Positions 7,518-16,605 of a stretch of DNA of 37,279 nucleotides are shown piece after piece. The notes beneath the pieces were generated by a model. It ran no database searches. It was not told where the DNA came from and saw nothing but the letters and a program-made list of their open reading frames with translations. Source of the DNA: Pseudomonas rhizophila (lineage in GTDB: Bacteria; Pseudomonadota; Gammaproteobacteria; Pseudomonadales; Pseudomonadaceae); contig NZ_CP024081.1 of NCBI RefSeq assembly GCF_003033885.1, positions 4,131,983 through 4,169,261 on the forward strand, given 5' to 3'. The position numbers were made by a program, and so were the translations under genes. How positions within the stretch are numbered: position 1 is the first letter of the stretch; every line of letters begins with the position of its first letter.

Positions 7518-8054
7518 TCAAGGGCATCTCATTTTGGTGGCGGCTTGCTCAACGAGGCCGACAAACTGTCGGACATTCTGCTGATGGGCCGTCACCAGCT
7601 CATCGATGCTGCTCCCCGCCGGCGTTTGCAGGCTGTTACGGCAGGTCAGGGTATGGGCTTCGTTGCCCAGCTCGCGCAGGCGCCACTGCACGTCCATGCG
7701 GGCATATTGGCCGGGGATCGAATCGAAGCGCTGCACATCCACCCGCAGCAGTAGCTTCGCTGCGCCTGGGTTGCTCAGTTGTTCGTCCAGGCTGCTGCGC
7801 AGTTCATCGGCCAGACTGGCGCCCCACCATTGCGTTTCCAGGATCGCCAGCCCGCTGTTGCCTTGGCGGATGACCATTTGCGCGCGGTCCACCTGAGGCG
7901 GAACGCTCACCTGCTCGAGCTGGATGTCCATGTTCGTGCGTGGCTGGCCGGCAGGTTGAGCCGGGCTCAGGGTGTGGTACTGGATCGGATCGCCGCGGCA
8001 GGCAGCAAGCAGCAGCACCAAGGCAACCAGGGGGAGTTTCAGCATCAGCGGCAT
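7518..8054 (-). CDS. pqiC: PqiC lipoprotein
   Basis: 178 residues. A lipoprotein signal ends in LLAAC, followed by RGDPIQYHTLSPA, typical of the PqiC/YmbA (ABC-type transport auxiliary, DUF330) family. PqiC sits at the outer membrane and joins the PqiB tunnel there, in trafficking of phospholipids or other hydrophobic molecules across the periplasm. The start at 8054 is preferred because AGGAG is about eight bases upstream; the ATG at 8075 overlaps the pqiB stop (ATGA) and is the alternative, adding MTTGARP. Last gene of the four-gene operon. Confidence 0.9.
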   Translation of the reverse strand: MPLMLKLPLVALVLLLAACRGDPIQYHTLSPAQPAGQPRTNMDIQLEQVSVPPQVDRAQMVIRQGNSGLAILETQWWGASLADELRSSLDEQLSNPGAAKLLLRVDVQRFDSIPGQYARMDVQWRLRELGNEAHTLTCRNSLQTPAGSSIDELVTAHQQNVRQFVGLVEQAATKMRCP

Positions 8055-8071
8055 GGGGCGTGCTCCTGTGG

Positions 8072-9730
8072 TCATTCGTTCGCCGGCAATGTGAGGTTTT
8101 GCGCCGGTGCATCCTTGGGACGGCCGCGAAGCAATGATTCGGGATGGCGGCTCAGGTAGTCGGACAGCTCGCGCAACGAACGCGACATGCGCCCAAGATC
8201 GTCCAGGGTCTGCGTCAGTTGTTCGCGTTGCGGCGAATCTTCGGCCAGGGTCGAGTTGGCCGATTGCAGGGTCTTGCTCACGTCCTGCAACGTGTTTTGC
8301 ACGCTTGGCAGGGTCTTGCTGTTGAACTGGGCCAGACCTTTGCGCAATTCAACCAGGTTGCCGTTCAGGTTGTTGGCAACGCTTTCCAGGGGCAGCTTGT
8401 TGATTCGCTCGACCATCGCCTGCAGTTGTTCCTGCAGTTGCTGGAGACTGCCCGGGATGGTCGGTATACGGACCGGGCGGGCGTTGGCGTCGAAAGTGAC
8501 TTTTTCAGCCTTGGGGTAGAAGTCCAGCGAGATGTACAACTGCCCGGTCAGCAGGTTGCCGCTACGGGCCTGGGCACGCAGGCCGCGTTCGACGAAACTG
8601 CCGATCAGGCGAGCGCCGGCAGCTTCGTCATCCGGGTTGTGATTGAGCGCCTTGAGCAGTTTTTCATGGGCCTTGCCCAGGCGCTGAGGGTAGAACACCA
8701 CACCGACATTGACCGGGAAGCTGCGCAGCTTCTCGTCAAAATCCAGATTGATGGCGACGACCCTGCCCACTTCGATGCCCAGGAATTCGACCGGCGCTCC
8801 GACCCGCAATCCGCGCAATGCCTGATCGAAGCGTAAAGCCAGGTATTGCGCTTTGCCATCCGGCGGGGCCAGGGCGCTCTGCTGGTCGGCAAACAGCTCG
8901 AACGTCTTGTCCTCGCTAGCGGGGCTGTCGTTGGGGCTGTATTCCGGTGCCCGAAATGCGATGCCGCCCACCAGCAGCGCCGAGAGTGACTCGGTCTTGA
9001 CCGCAAAGCCGTTGGCACCGACGTTCACGTCCACGCCGCTGACGTTCCAGAACCGGGTGTTTTCGGTGACGTAGACATCGTTGGGGGCATTGACGAATAC
9101 GTCGATGTTGACCCCTTTGCCATCGGCATCCAGCGCATAGGACACCACTTGGCCCACCGGAATCTTGCGCAGGTACACCGGCGAGCCGATGTCCAGTGAA
9201 CCGAGGTCCTGGGAATGCAGGGTGAAGCGCTTGCCCGGTTCACCGTAGGTGATCGGTGGCGGGGCTTCCAGGCCGGTAAAGGACTTGGCACGAACCTTCG
9301 ATTGACCGGCGTCGGCCCCGATGAAATCCCCTGACAGCAGGGTATCGATCCCGGAAATTCCGCCGGCTCCGATGCGCGGGCGTACGACCCAGAACACCGA
9401 GTCCTCGTGCGTGAAGGTCTCCGCCGTCTTGGCCAGCTTGACCGTGGCGGTGACGTTCTTCTGGTCGTCGCTCAATTGCACGTCGGTGACCTGGCCGATG
9501 ACCACGTTGCGATATTTGACCGGTGTCTTGTTGGCGGTCAGGCCCTGGCCGGTCTTGAAGGTGATGGTGATGGTCGGACCTTCCTGCAGCCAGTTGTTGA
9601 CCACCAGGGACAGCCCTACCAGCACCGCGATGATCGGCACTATCCATACCAGCGACACCGTCCAGCGGCGGCTGGTGACATGGGCGCGACCTGGTGCCGG
9701 TTGCTGCCCGTCAGTGGCTTGCGACTTCAT
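8072..9730 (-). CDS. pqiB: PqiB, MCE-domain intermembrane transport protein
   Basis: 552 residues. One N-terminal membrane helix (about 26-46, VSLVWIVPIIAVLVGLSLVV) is followed by three MCE/MlaD domains. The first contains GQGLTANKTPVKYRNVVIGQV, the second LGSLDIGSPVYLRKIPVGQVV and the third LRVGAPVEFLGIEVGRVV. A long C-terminal helical region (about 430-530) is the part that in PqiB forms the coiled-coil needle spanning the periplasm. Start supported by GAGGAGG. It overlaps the upstream pqiA second gene by 20 bases and the possible long form of pqiC by four, so the operon is tightly coupled. Confidence 0.95.
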   Translation of the reverse strand: MKSQATDGQQPAPGRAHVTSRRWTVSLVWIVPIIAVLVGLSLVVNNWLQEGPTITITFKTGQGLTANKTPVKYRNVVIGQVTDVQLSDDQKNVTATVKLAKTAETFTHEDSVFWVVRPRIGAGGISGIDTLLSGDFIGADAGQSKVRAKSFTGLEAPPPITYGEPGKRFTLHSQDLGSLDIGSPVYLRKIPVGQVVSYALDADGKGVNIDVFVNAPNDVYVTENTRFWNVSGVDVNVGANGFAVKTESLSALLVGGIAFRAPEYSPNDSPASEDKTFELFADQQSALAPPDGKAQYLALRFDQALRGLRVGAPVEFLGIEVGRVVAINLDFDEKLRSFPVNVGVVFYPQRLGKAHEKLLKALNHNPDDEAAGARLIGSFVERGLRAQARSGNLLTGQLYISLDFYPKAEKVTFDANARPVRIPTIPGSLQQLQEQLQAMVERINKLPLESVANNLNGNLVELRKGLAQFNSKTLPSVQNTLQDVSKTLQSANSTLAEDSPQREQLTQTLDDLGRMSRSLRELSDYLSRHPESLLRGRPKDAPAQNLTLPANE

Positions 9731-10370
9731 CCATGGCCTCCTCGGATGGTTGGGTGTCCCAGATCAGGCGCGGGTCGAAGCTCATGGCCGACAGCATGGT
9801 GAACAGCACCACGAGGCCGAAAAACAGGATGCCCGGTCGCGGTTCGATATCGCTCAGTGCCTGGAATTTCACCAGCGCCGCGACCAGCGCCACCACCAGC
9901 ACGTCGAGCATCGACCAGTAGCCGATGACTTCCACCAGCCGATACAGTTTCGCCCGCTGGACCTGGGCCCAGGTGCTGCGCCGCTGCACGGTGACCAACA
10001 GCAAGGTCAGTACCACGAACTTGATGCCTGGTACCGCGATGCTGGCGATGAAAATGATCAGGGCGATGTCCCAGGCGCCGCCCTGCCAGAATTCGATGAC
10101 GCCACTGATGATGGTGCTGTCGGCGCCATCCCCGAGCATCTGGGTATTCATCACCGGCAGCAGGTTGGCCGGAATGTAGAACACCAATGCCGCCAGCATG
10201 TAGGCCCAGGTACGGGTGAGGGTGTCGGGTTTGCGCCGGTGCAACGGGGCGTCGCAGCGGGGGCAGGTCTCGGGCTCGTCGCTCATGTCACAGGCCAGGC
10301 CACAGCTGTGGCACAGGCACAGGTTCAGGTCGCGGGCCAAGGGCGGGGGAGGCAACGGTTCGCGGTTCAT
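9711..10370 (-). CDS. pqiA: PqiA-type membrane protein, second half
   Basis: 219 residues: an N-terminal zinc-ribbon-like part (LCHSCGLACDMSDEPETCPRCDAPLHRR) and four hydrophobic segments of the PqiA domain (TRTWAYMLAALVFYIPANLLPVMNT is the signature start). It corresponds to the C-terminal unit of the ~417-residue E. coli PqiA inner-membrane protein that partners PqiB. The start at 10370 overlaps the stop of the preceding gene as ATGA; a frame extending to 10790 is merely open sequence over that gene. It overlaps pqiB by 20 bases. Confidence 0.9.
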   Translation of the reverse strand: MNREPLPPPPLARDLNLCLCHSCGLACDMSDEPETCPRCDAPLHRRKPDTLTRTWAYMLAALVFYIPANLLPVMNTQMLGDGADSTIISGVIEFWQGGAWDIALIIFIASIAVPGIKFVVLTLLLVTVQRRSTWAQVQRAKLYRLVEVIGYWSMLDVLVVALVAALVKFQALSDIEPRPGILFFGLVVLFTMLSAMSFDPRLIWDTQPSEEAMDEVASH

Positions 10371-10963
10371 AGGTTGTCCCACAAATCGCGCACGTCGCGT
10401 CCGGCGATGCGGATCATCAGCAGGCTCAGGGCGGCCAGGGCAAACAGGCCGATGCCCGGCAGCACGTCCAGCAGCCCGGCGAGTTTGATCACCGCCACCA
10501 GCGCACCCAACAGGCACACCTCCAGCATGCTCCACGGCCGCAGTGCTTCCAGGCTGCGCATGCACAGACTGAACCCCGGCGCCCGTTGATTGGCGTAGGC
10601 GTAGGCCAGCACCCAGATCAGCAATACCAACTGAAAGACCGGGGCAATGATGATCGCCACCGCGGCCACCAGGGCGATGAAGGTGATGGGGCCCTGGCTC
10701 AGGGCCACGATGGAATCCCACAGCGTCGCGCTGTTGCTCAGCCCCTGGAGACGGATGCTCATCACTGGATAGATGTTGGCGAAAGCCCACAACACCGCTG
10801 CCGTCACACTCAAGGCCAGGCGCTGTTCAATGGTCAGGCCGTTGTAGCGCTGAATCACCGCGCCACACCGCACGCACGAGGCTTTCTGATGCGCAGCGAG
10901 CACCATCGGCTCGTACACCGCATCACAATGTTCGCAAATGATCAGTCGGTCGGTATCGGCCAT
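10367..10963 (-). CDS. pqiA: PqiA-type membrane protein, first half
   Basis: 198 residues. Zinc-ribbon-like cysteines (ICEHCDAV, then ASCVRCGAV) precede the PqiA membrane domain with its RLALSVTAAVLWAFANIYPVMSI start and four hydrophobic segments. It matches the N-terminal unit of E. coli PqiA, so what is one protein there is two here, joined by a four-base stop/start overlap. First gene of the operon pqiA1-pqiA2-pqiB-pqiC. Only a weak ribosome site is seen upstream. No SoxR-type operator was recognised in the short gap to the CBS gene. Confidence 0.9.
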   Translation of the reverse strand: MADTDRLIICEHCDAVYEPMVLAAHQKASCVRCGAVIQRYNGLTIEQRLALSVTAAVLWAFANIYPVMSIRLQGLSNSATLWDSIVALSQGPITFIALVAAVAIIIAPVFQLVLLIWVLAYAYANQRAPGFSLCMRSLEALRPWSMLEVCLLGALVAVIKLAGLLDVLPGIGLFALAALSLLMIRIAGRDVRDLWDNL

Positions 10964-11032
10964 CGGGATGCTCGGCAGGACAACTCCTTCAATATAGAAG
11001 GAGGTTGGGATTGAGCAACCCGCCCGAACGGG

Positions 11033-11473
11033 TCATTCGCCGCGAATGTATTGCTCCAGTTGTCGGATCAGGTCCGCCTGCTCGGCAATCGCTTCCTTGA
11101 CCAGGTCACCAATGGACAGCAGACCGACGAGTTTGCCGTCTTCGACCACCGGCAAATGCCGCAAATGTTTTTCGGTCATGATGCTCAGGCAGGTTTCGAC
11201 ATTCTGGTGGGGGTCTATCGTAATCACGGGTGACACCATGATGTCGCTCACTTTGGTGCCTACTGAGGAGCGGCCATGCAAGACCATTTTGCGCGCGTAG
11301 TCGCGCTCACTGATGATCCCCAGTACTTCGCCGTTCTTCACCACCAGCAGGGCACCGACGTTTTTCTCGGCCATGCGCATCAGGGCCTGCAGCACCATGT
11401 CGTCCGGTGAAATGGTGTGCACTTGCTGGTTTTTCTCGTCTTTGATCCGGAGCAACTGCGCGACGGTTTTCAT
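11033..11473 (-). CDS. Two-CBS-domain protein
   Basis: 146 residues composed of two CBS domains (about 10-65 and 75-132) with the usual features: GALLVVKNGEVLGIISERDYARK and LRHLPVVEDGKLVGLLSIGDLVK. Paired CBS domains bind adenine nucleotides and usually sense energy state. Stand-alone proteins of this type are common in proteobacteria and have no assigned partner. GAGG lies seven bases before the start. The gene is 69 bases upstream of the pqi operon on the same strand, but no functional link is known. Confidence 0.9.
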   Translation of the reverse strand: MKTVAQLLRIKDEKNQQVHTISPDDMVLQALMRMAEKNVGALLVVKNGEVLGIISERDYARKMVLHGRSSVGTKVSDIMVSPVITIDPHQNVETCLSIMTEKHLRHLPVVEDGKLVGLLSIGDLVKEAIAEQADLIRQLEQYIRGE

Positions 11474-11610
11474 GGGGAAGCCTCAGGTGTTGTTTTTGCA
11501 GGTGGTTTAAGAATCGTAGACCCAACGGCGCAGAGCAAGCGGTAAAGCGGCAGTCAGTCGTCCAAAAACGTCATTGTCGGTGAGTTCACCACCGAAGTGA
11601 GGCCATGCAC

Positions 11611-11680
11611 TGTTGGGGCGAGGGATTTATCGCCACTGTGGGGGCAGGCCTTGCTCCCACAGATAAATCCCCTCACCACA
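11611..11680. repeat. REP-like inverted repeat upstream of polB
   Basis: TGTTGGGGCGAGGGATTTATC is matched, inverted and with changes, by GATAAATCCCCTCACCACA; between them lies a second palindromic unit, GTGGGGGCAGGCCTTGCTCCCAC. It sits in the 247-base gap between the CBS gene and polB; the rest of that gap shows no clear signal. Confidence 0.65.
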
Positions 11681-11720
11681 GGTAGAATCGTCGCTTACGC
11701 AAAAAATCGAGGTTGCAGCG

Positions 11721-14084
11721 GTGGATCTACAGCAGGGCTTCGTCCTGACCCGGCATTGGCGCGATACCCCGGCCGGCACCGAAGTCGAATTCTGGCTGGC
11801 GACCGACACCGGCCCCCGGCGCGTGCGCTTGCCGGTGCAGCCGTCGGTGGCATTCGTGCCACAGATTCAGCGCGGTCAGGTCGAAGCCTTGCTGCAAGGG
11901 GAGAAGGACGTTGAATTGCGACCCCTGGACCTGCTGGATTTCGAGCATCGACCGGTGCTGGGCCTGTATTGCCGGCAACATGCCCAACTGATGCGCCTGG
12001 ACACCACCTTGCGCCGTGCCGGCGTGGAGGTGTTCGAAGCTGACATCCGTCCACCGGAACGCTACCTGATGGAGCGTTTCATCACCGCGCCGGTCTGGTT
12101 CGGTGGCACAAAGGCCGCTGAGGGCCTGCTGCTGGACGCCCAGATGAAACCGGCGCCCGAGTATCGTCCGCCTTTGCGTCTGGTGTCCCTGGACATCGAA
12201 ACCACCGCCCAGGGCGATTTGTACTCCATTGCCCTTGAAGGCTGCGGCGAGCGTCAGGTGTATATGCTCGGCCCGCCCAATGGCGACGATACTGCCGTGG
12301 ATTTCCAGCTCGAATATTGTGAATCGCGCACTTTGCTGCTGAAGAAACTCAACGATTGGTTCGCCCGTTTCGACCCTGACGCGATCATTGGCTGGAACCT
12401 GGTGCAGTTCGATTTGCGCGTGTTGCATGAGCATGCCCGGCGCCTGGCTGTGCCGCTACGCCTGGGGCGAGGCGGGGAGGAGATGCAGTGGCGCGAGCAT
12501 GGCGCGCGCAACAATCACTTTTTCGCCTCGGCGGCAGGCCGGCTGATCATCGACGGCATTGAGTCGCTGCGTTCGGCGACCTGGAGTTTCCCTTCGTTCA
12601 GCCTGGAAAATGTCGCCCAGACGTTGTTGGGAGAGGGTAAGTCCATCGACAACCCGTACCAGCGCATGGACGAGATCAATCGCATGTTTGCCGAGGACAA
12701 ACCGGCCCTGGCTCGTTACAACCTCAAGGACTGTGAGCTGGTGACGCGGATCTTCGCCAAGACCGAGCTGCTCAAGTTCCTGCTGGAGCGGGCCAGCGTT
12801 ACCGGTCTGCCGGCGGACCGCAGCGGTGGTTCGGTGGCGGCCTTCACACACTTGTACATGCCACTGATGCACCGCCAGGGTTTCGTTGCGCCGAACCTTG
12901 GCCAGCGCCCGCCCGAGGCCAGCCCGGGTGGTTTTGTCATGGATTCCCAGCCGGGACTCTACGAGTCGGTGCTGGTGCTGGACTACAAGAGCCTGTATCC
13001 GTCGATCATCCGCACCTTCCTGATCGACCCGGTGGGCTTGATCGAAGGCTTGCGCCACCCGGACGAAAGCCAGTCGGTGCCCGGTTTTCGCGGGGCACGT
13101 TTCTCCCGCACGCGGCATTGCCTGCCAGCCATCGTGGCGCGGGTGGCCGAAGGCCGGGAAACCGCCAAGCGGGAACACAATGCACCGCTGTCCCAGGCAC
13201 TGAAAATCATCATGAACGCCTTCTATGGCGTACTCGGTTCCAGTGGCTGTCGTTTCTTCGATCCGCGGCTGGCGTCCTCCATCACCCTGCGGGGTCACCA
13301 GATCATGCAGCGTACCCGGCAGTTGGTCGAAGCCCGGGGGCATGTGGTGATTTACGGTGATACCGACTCCACGTTCGTCTGGTTGCGCCGGGCCCACGGC
13401 CAGGAAGAGGCGGCGTCCATCGGCCAGGAACTGGTGGCATACGTCAATCAGTGGTGGCGCGAACACGTGCGTGATGAGTTCGGGCTGGAGAGCGCACTGG
13501 AGTTGCAGTTCGAAACCCATTTCAAACGTTTTCTGATGCCCACCATTCGTGGCGCGGAAGAGGGCAGCAAGAAGCGCTATGCCGGGCTGGTAACCCGCGC
13601 CGACGGCAGCGACGAGATCGTCTATAAGGGCCTGGAAACCGTGCGCACCGACTGGTCGCCGCTGGCCCGGCAGTTCCAGCAGGAGCTGTATGGGCGGATC
13701 TTCCACCGCAAGCCTTACCAGGATTATGTGCGCGATTATGTGCACCAGACCCTGGCCGGAGCGTTCGATGATCGGCTGGTCTACCGCAAGCGCTTGCGCC
13801 GGCCTCTGGAAGACTACGAACGCAACGTACCGCCGCACGTGCGCGCCGCGCGGCTGGCTGACGAGTTCAACCAGCGCCAGGGCCGTGCGCGGCAATACCA
13901 GAACGGCGGGTGGATCAGCTACGTGATCACTGTCGCCGGCCCCGAGCCGCTGGAAACCCGCAGCGCACCGATCGATTACGACCATTACGTGACCAAACAG
14001 CTGCAACCGGTGGCGGACGCGATTCTGCCGTTTGTGGATGACGATTTCTCGACCCTGGTGGGGGGGCAGATGGGCTTGTTCTGA
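11721..14084 (+). CDS. polB: DNA polymerase II (family B)
   Basis: 787 residues, close to E. coli Pol II (783). It is a B-family polymerase with proofreading, used in replication restart and translesion synthesis. The 3'-5' exonuclease motifs are intact: SLDIETT (D158/E160), [10 protein letters not shown] and YNLKDCELV. So are the polymerase motifs: DYKSLYPS (D421), [13 protein letters not shown] and YGDTDST (D547, D549). The start is a GTG with GAGG eight bases upstream; no better ATG exists nearby. E. coli polB is SOS-induced, but I found no LexA box (CTG-N10-CAG type) between the upstream REP-like repeat and the start. A large antisense frame within it is a shadow. Confidence 0.96.
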   Translation: MDLQQGFVLTRHWRDTPAGTEVEFWLATDTGPRRVRLPVQPSVAFVPQIQRGQVEALLQGEKDVELRPLDLLDFEHRPVLGLYCRQHAQLMRLDTTLRRAGVEVFEADIRPPERYLMERFITAPVWFGGTKAAEGLLLDAQMKPAPEYRPPLRLVSLDIETTAQGDLYSIALEGCGERQVYMLGPPNGDDTAVDFQLEYCESRTLLLKKLNDWFARFDPDAIIGWNLVQFDLRVLHEHARRLAVPLRLGRGGEEMQWREHGARNNHFFASAAGRLIIDGIESLRSATWSFPSFSLENVAQTLLGEGKSIDNPYQRMDEINRMFAEDKPALARYNLKDCELVTRIFAKTELLKFLLERASVTGLPADRSGGSVAAFTHLYMPLMHRQGFVAPNLGQRPPEASPGGFVMDSQPGLYESVLVLDYKSLYPSIIRTFLIDPVGLIEGLRHPDESQSVPGFRGARFSRTRHCLPAIVARVAEGRETAKREHNAPLSQALKIIMNAFYGVLGSSGCRFFDPRLASSITLRGHQIMQRTRQLVEARGHVVIYGDTDSTFVWLRRAHGQEEAASIGQELVAYVNQWWREHVRDEFGLESALELQFETHFKRFLMPTIRGAEEGSKKRYAGLVTRADGSDEIVYKGLETVRTDWSPLARQFQQELYGRIFHRKPYQDYVRDYVHQTLAGAFDDRLVYRKRLRRPLEDYERNVPPHVRAARLADEFNQRQGRARQYQNGGWISYVITVAGPEPLETRSAPIDYDHYVTKQLQPVADAILPFVDDDFSTLVGGQMGLF

Positions 14085-14112
14085 CGGATGCGCCAGTGTT
14101 GCGGGCGGGAGG

Positions 14113-14211
14113 CTTTTGTGGCGAGGGAGCTTGCTCCCGCTGGGGCGCGTAGCGGCCCCTTCTGGCGGTTGCTGCGCAACCGAGCGGGAGCAAGCTCCCT
14201 CGCCACAAAAG
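14113..14211. repeat. Long perfect inverted repeat with nested hairpins
   Basis: Arms of 29 bases (14113-14141 and 14183-14211) are exact reverse complements. Each arm contains its own GGGAGCTTGCTCCC-type hairpin, and the 41-base loop holds two more: GGGGC..GCCCC and CGGTTGC-TGC-GCAACCG. It lies between polB and the convergent aldo/keto reductase gene and would also act as a terminator for both. The GTGGCGAGGGAGC core relates it to the unit at 19096. Confidence 0.9.
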
Positions 14212-14228
14212 CGCTTTGCTCGTGAGAA

Positions 14229-15050
14229 CTAGACCATCGCCAAGCGCTGCTTGCCTTCGGGCTGCGGGAATATCAAATCCAGCGCCGCCAGATCCTGGGG
14301 TGCGAGCTTCAGGTTGGCCGCTTCGGCGTTCAAGCGCACATGTTCAGTCTGAACGGCTTTGGGGATGGCAATGACATTGTCCTGACGCAACAGCCAGGCC
14401 AGGGCGATCTGCGCTGGGGTTGCGCCATGGCGTTCGGCGATCTGGCCCAAGGTGTGGTCCTTGAGCAGTTGCCCGCCCTGGCCGACCGGGCAGTAAGCCA
14501 TGACTGGCATGCGCTGCTGTTGGCACCAGGGCAGCAGGTCGAATTCGATGCCACGCTCCTGCAGGTTGTACAGCACCTGGTTGGTGGCGCAGGCCGGTGA
14601 AGCCAGTTCTTCAAGGTCCGCGACATCAAAGTTCGACACGCCCCAGCGGCCGATCTTGCCTTCTTGGCGCAGGCGTTCGAACGCTTCGACGGTTTCTTCC
14701 AGCGGGTATTGCCCGCGCCAATGCAGCAGATAGAGATCGATGTAATCGGTGTCCAGTCGGCGCAAACTGCGTTCGCAGGCAAGCGCAATGCCTTTGCGGC
14801 TGGCATTGTGGGGATACACCTTGCTCACCAGGAAAACCTGGTCCCGCAGGCCGGTGATCACTTCCCCAACGACCTCTTCGGCGCCGCCCTCGGCGTACAT
14901 CTCCGCCGTGTCGATCAGCGTCATGCCCAATTCAATGCCCAGGCGCAGGGCCGCCACTTCCTTCTTGTGAAGGGACGGTTCTTCCCCCATGCGCCAGGTG
15001 CCCTGGCCAATCACCGGTACGGCCTCGCCAGCCAGTTCCAGAGTCCTCAT
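14229..15050 (-). CDS. Aldo/keto reductase
   Basis: 273 residues forming a complete (beta/alpha)8 aldo/keto reductase. The catalytic tetrad is present: D47 and Y52 (LIDTAEMY), K77 (LVSKVYP) and H110 (LYLLHWRG). The NADPH-binding end reads AIPKAVQTEHVRLNAEA. It reduces carbonyl compounds in the cytoplasm; the substrate cannot be told, though the short loops and LLHWRG resemble bacterial YeaE-type methylglyoxal-active members. The start at 15050 follows AGGAGG; the open frame to 15125 lacks a ribosome site. It is 108 bases from the galactose mutarotase gene on the same strand. Confidence 0.92.
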   Translation of the reverse strand: MRTLELAGEAVPVIGQGTWRMGEEPSLHKKEVAALRLGIELGMTLIDTAEMYAEGGAEEVVGEVITGLRDQVFLVSKVYPHNASRKGIALACERSLRRLDTDYIDLYLLHWRGQYPLEETVEAFERLRQEGKIGRWGVSNFDVADLEELASPACATNQVLYNLQERGIEFDLLPWCQQQRMPVMAYCPVGQGGQLLKDHTLGQIAERHGATPAQIALAWLLRQDNVIAIPKAVQTEHVRLNAEAANLKLAPQDLAALDLIFPQPEGKQRLAMV

Positions 15051-15158
15051 GTCTACCTCCTGTTTGCAGAACATCAGACGTGTGGCAGCAGGATAGACCA
15101 GGTGTTCAAGGTTGATCGTCCCCACCGCCGTGGGAACGATCTTTTCGAAGGGCAGGAT

Positions 15159-16310
15159 TTATTGCGCGGAGAACTTCAACACCATGGTCTGGGTGTAGGT
15201 CTGGCCGGGGTCAAGCCGGGTCGACGGGAAGTTCGGCTGGTTTGGCGAGTCGGGGTAGTGTTGGGTTTCCAGAGTGAACGCGCCCCAATGCGGATAGACC
15301 TTGCCGTGCTTGCCCTTGATCGTGCCGTCGAGGAAGTTGCTGGTATAGAACTGCACGCCAGGCTCGGTGGTGTAGAGCTCCAAGCGCCGTCCGGACTGTG
15401 GGTCGTAGACATCAGCGGCCAGTTTGCTCACGTCACCCTTGGCGTCAAGTGCCCAGTTGAAATCGAAACCGCCCTGTTTGGGTTCGGCGAATTTGAGCTG
15501 CGGGTGATCGGCCTTGATATGGGTGCCGATGGCGGTGGGCTTGGTGAAGTCCATCGGCGTACCGGCCACGGGGGCCAACTCACCGGTGGGGATAAGCTTG
15601 TCGGTCACCGGGGTGTAATGGGCGGCATGCAGGGTCGCGACCTGTTTGAGTATGTCGCCGTTACCGGCACCGGCGAGGTTGAAATAGCTGTGGTTGGTCA
15701 GGTTCAGCACCGTGGGTTTGTCGGTGGTGGCTTGGTACTCGATACGTAATTCGTTCCGTTCATTGAGGCTGTAGGTGACATCTGTTTTCAGTGCGCCTGG
15801 GAAACCCATCTCGCCATCCGCCGACAGGTAGGTCAGGGTCACGCCCACCGAGTCCTTGCCGTCATGGGGTTCGGCCTTCCAGACGCGCTTGTCGAAACCT
15901 TGCGGTCCGCCGTGCAGGGAGTTGCTCTTGTCGTTCTGCGGCACCTGGTAGCGCTTGCCGTCCAACTCGAATGCGCCGCCAGCCAGGCGATTGCCGAAGC
16001 GGCCAATGGTTGCGCCGAAATACACATTGCCGTTCTTCTGGTAACCCTGCACATCGTCGAAGCCCAGCACAACATCGGCGGCCATACCGTTCTTGTCCGG
16101 CACGATCAGTGACTGGAGGATCCCGCCGTACGTGATGACAGTAGCCTCCATGCCGTGGCTGTTGCGCAGGACGAATTTTTCCACCGCGGTACCGTCGCTG
16201 GTCTTGCCGAACGCTGCGCGTTCATTGCTCAGGCCGGCGGCCTGGGATGCAGAGGTGGCGATCATCAGAGACACTCCGAGAGCCGTGAGCAGATGTCTGG
16301 ATTCAAGCAT
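15159..16310 (-). CDS. Aldose 1-epimerase (galactose mutarotase), secreted
   Basis: 383 residues. A signal peptide (cut near SASQA-AG) places it in the periplasm, unlike cytoplasmic GalM. Catalytic features of the family are intact: NSLHGG (H133), NHSYFNL (H207), GFDFNW (D283) and the general base in FTLETQHYPDSPNQPNFPS (E348). It interconverts alpha and beta anomers of sugars such as glucose or galactose, probably to feed uptake systems. Ribosome site GGAAGG. The AT-rich 295-base region upstream, shared with a divergent hypothetical gene, contains a perfect 16-bp palindrome likely to be an operator. No sugar transporter or gal gene is adjacent. Confidence 0.93.
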   Translation of the reverse strand: MLESRHLLTALGVSLMIATSASQAAGLSNERAAFGKTSDGTAVEKFVLRNSHGMEATVITYGGILQSLIVPDKNGMAADVVLGFDDVQGYQKNGNVYFGATIGRFGNRLAGGAFELDGKRYQVPQNDKSNSLHGGPQGFDKRVWKAEPHDGKDSVGVTLTYLSADGEMGFPGALKTDVTYSLNERNELRIEYQATTDKPTVLNLTNHSYFNLAGAGNGDILKQVATLHAAHYTPVTDKLIPTGELAPVAGTPMDFTKPTAIGTHIKADHPQLKFAEPKQGGFDFNWALDAKGDVSKLAADVYDPQSGRRLELYTTEPGVQFYTSNFLDGTIKGKHGKVYPHWGAFTLETQHYPDSPNQPNFPSTRLDPGQTYTQTMVLKFSAQ

Positions 16311-16439
16311 GGTGTGACCTTCCTTCCTGTCTTGTTGTTGTTTGGAACGCGGGTCGAGTCCGGTGTTTAGTCGGACAGCGATGAAGGTATATTCGGTTAG
16401 TAGTCTTTCTATTTGAAAGGCTAGAAGGGATATATAGCC

Positions 16440-16455
16440 ATTAATCGCGATTAAT
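16440..16455. promoter_or_regulatory. Perfect 16-bp palindrome, probable operator
   Basis: ATTAATCGCGATTAAT is self-complementary over its full length. It lies 130 bases upstream of the mutarotase start and 151 bases before the divergent hypothetical gene, inside an AT-rich stretch (about 16375-16475) in a GC-rich chromosome. The symmetry suggests a dimeric repressor such as a LacI- or TetR-type protein; I cannot name it. Confidence 0.55.
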
Positions 16456-16605
16456 CAATTAAAAAGTCATACTAATTGAGCGCGGCGGATCTTCCCCATC
16501 TGTGTGGTTTTCCCTCGTCCATCGCACTTTTACGTTTTTTGCCGCTCTATCCATGGCCAGGAAGCGGCGACCCCCACCGCCTCCCCAAGCCCAGACCGAG
16601 ACTCG

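Noticed and set aside
11018..11033. ACCCG/CGGGT hairpin as a terminator after the CBS gene
   Set aside because: Short stem, overlaps the stop codon and lacks a T run on the relevant strand.
12456..14006. 516-residue minus-strand open frame
   Set aside because: Antisense to polB, whose motifs are all intact; the frame follows from GC-rich codon bias.
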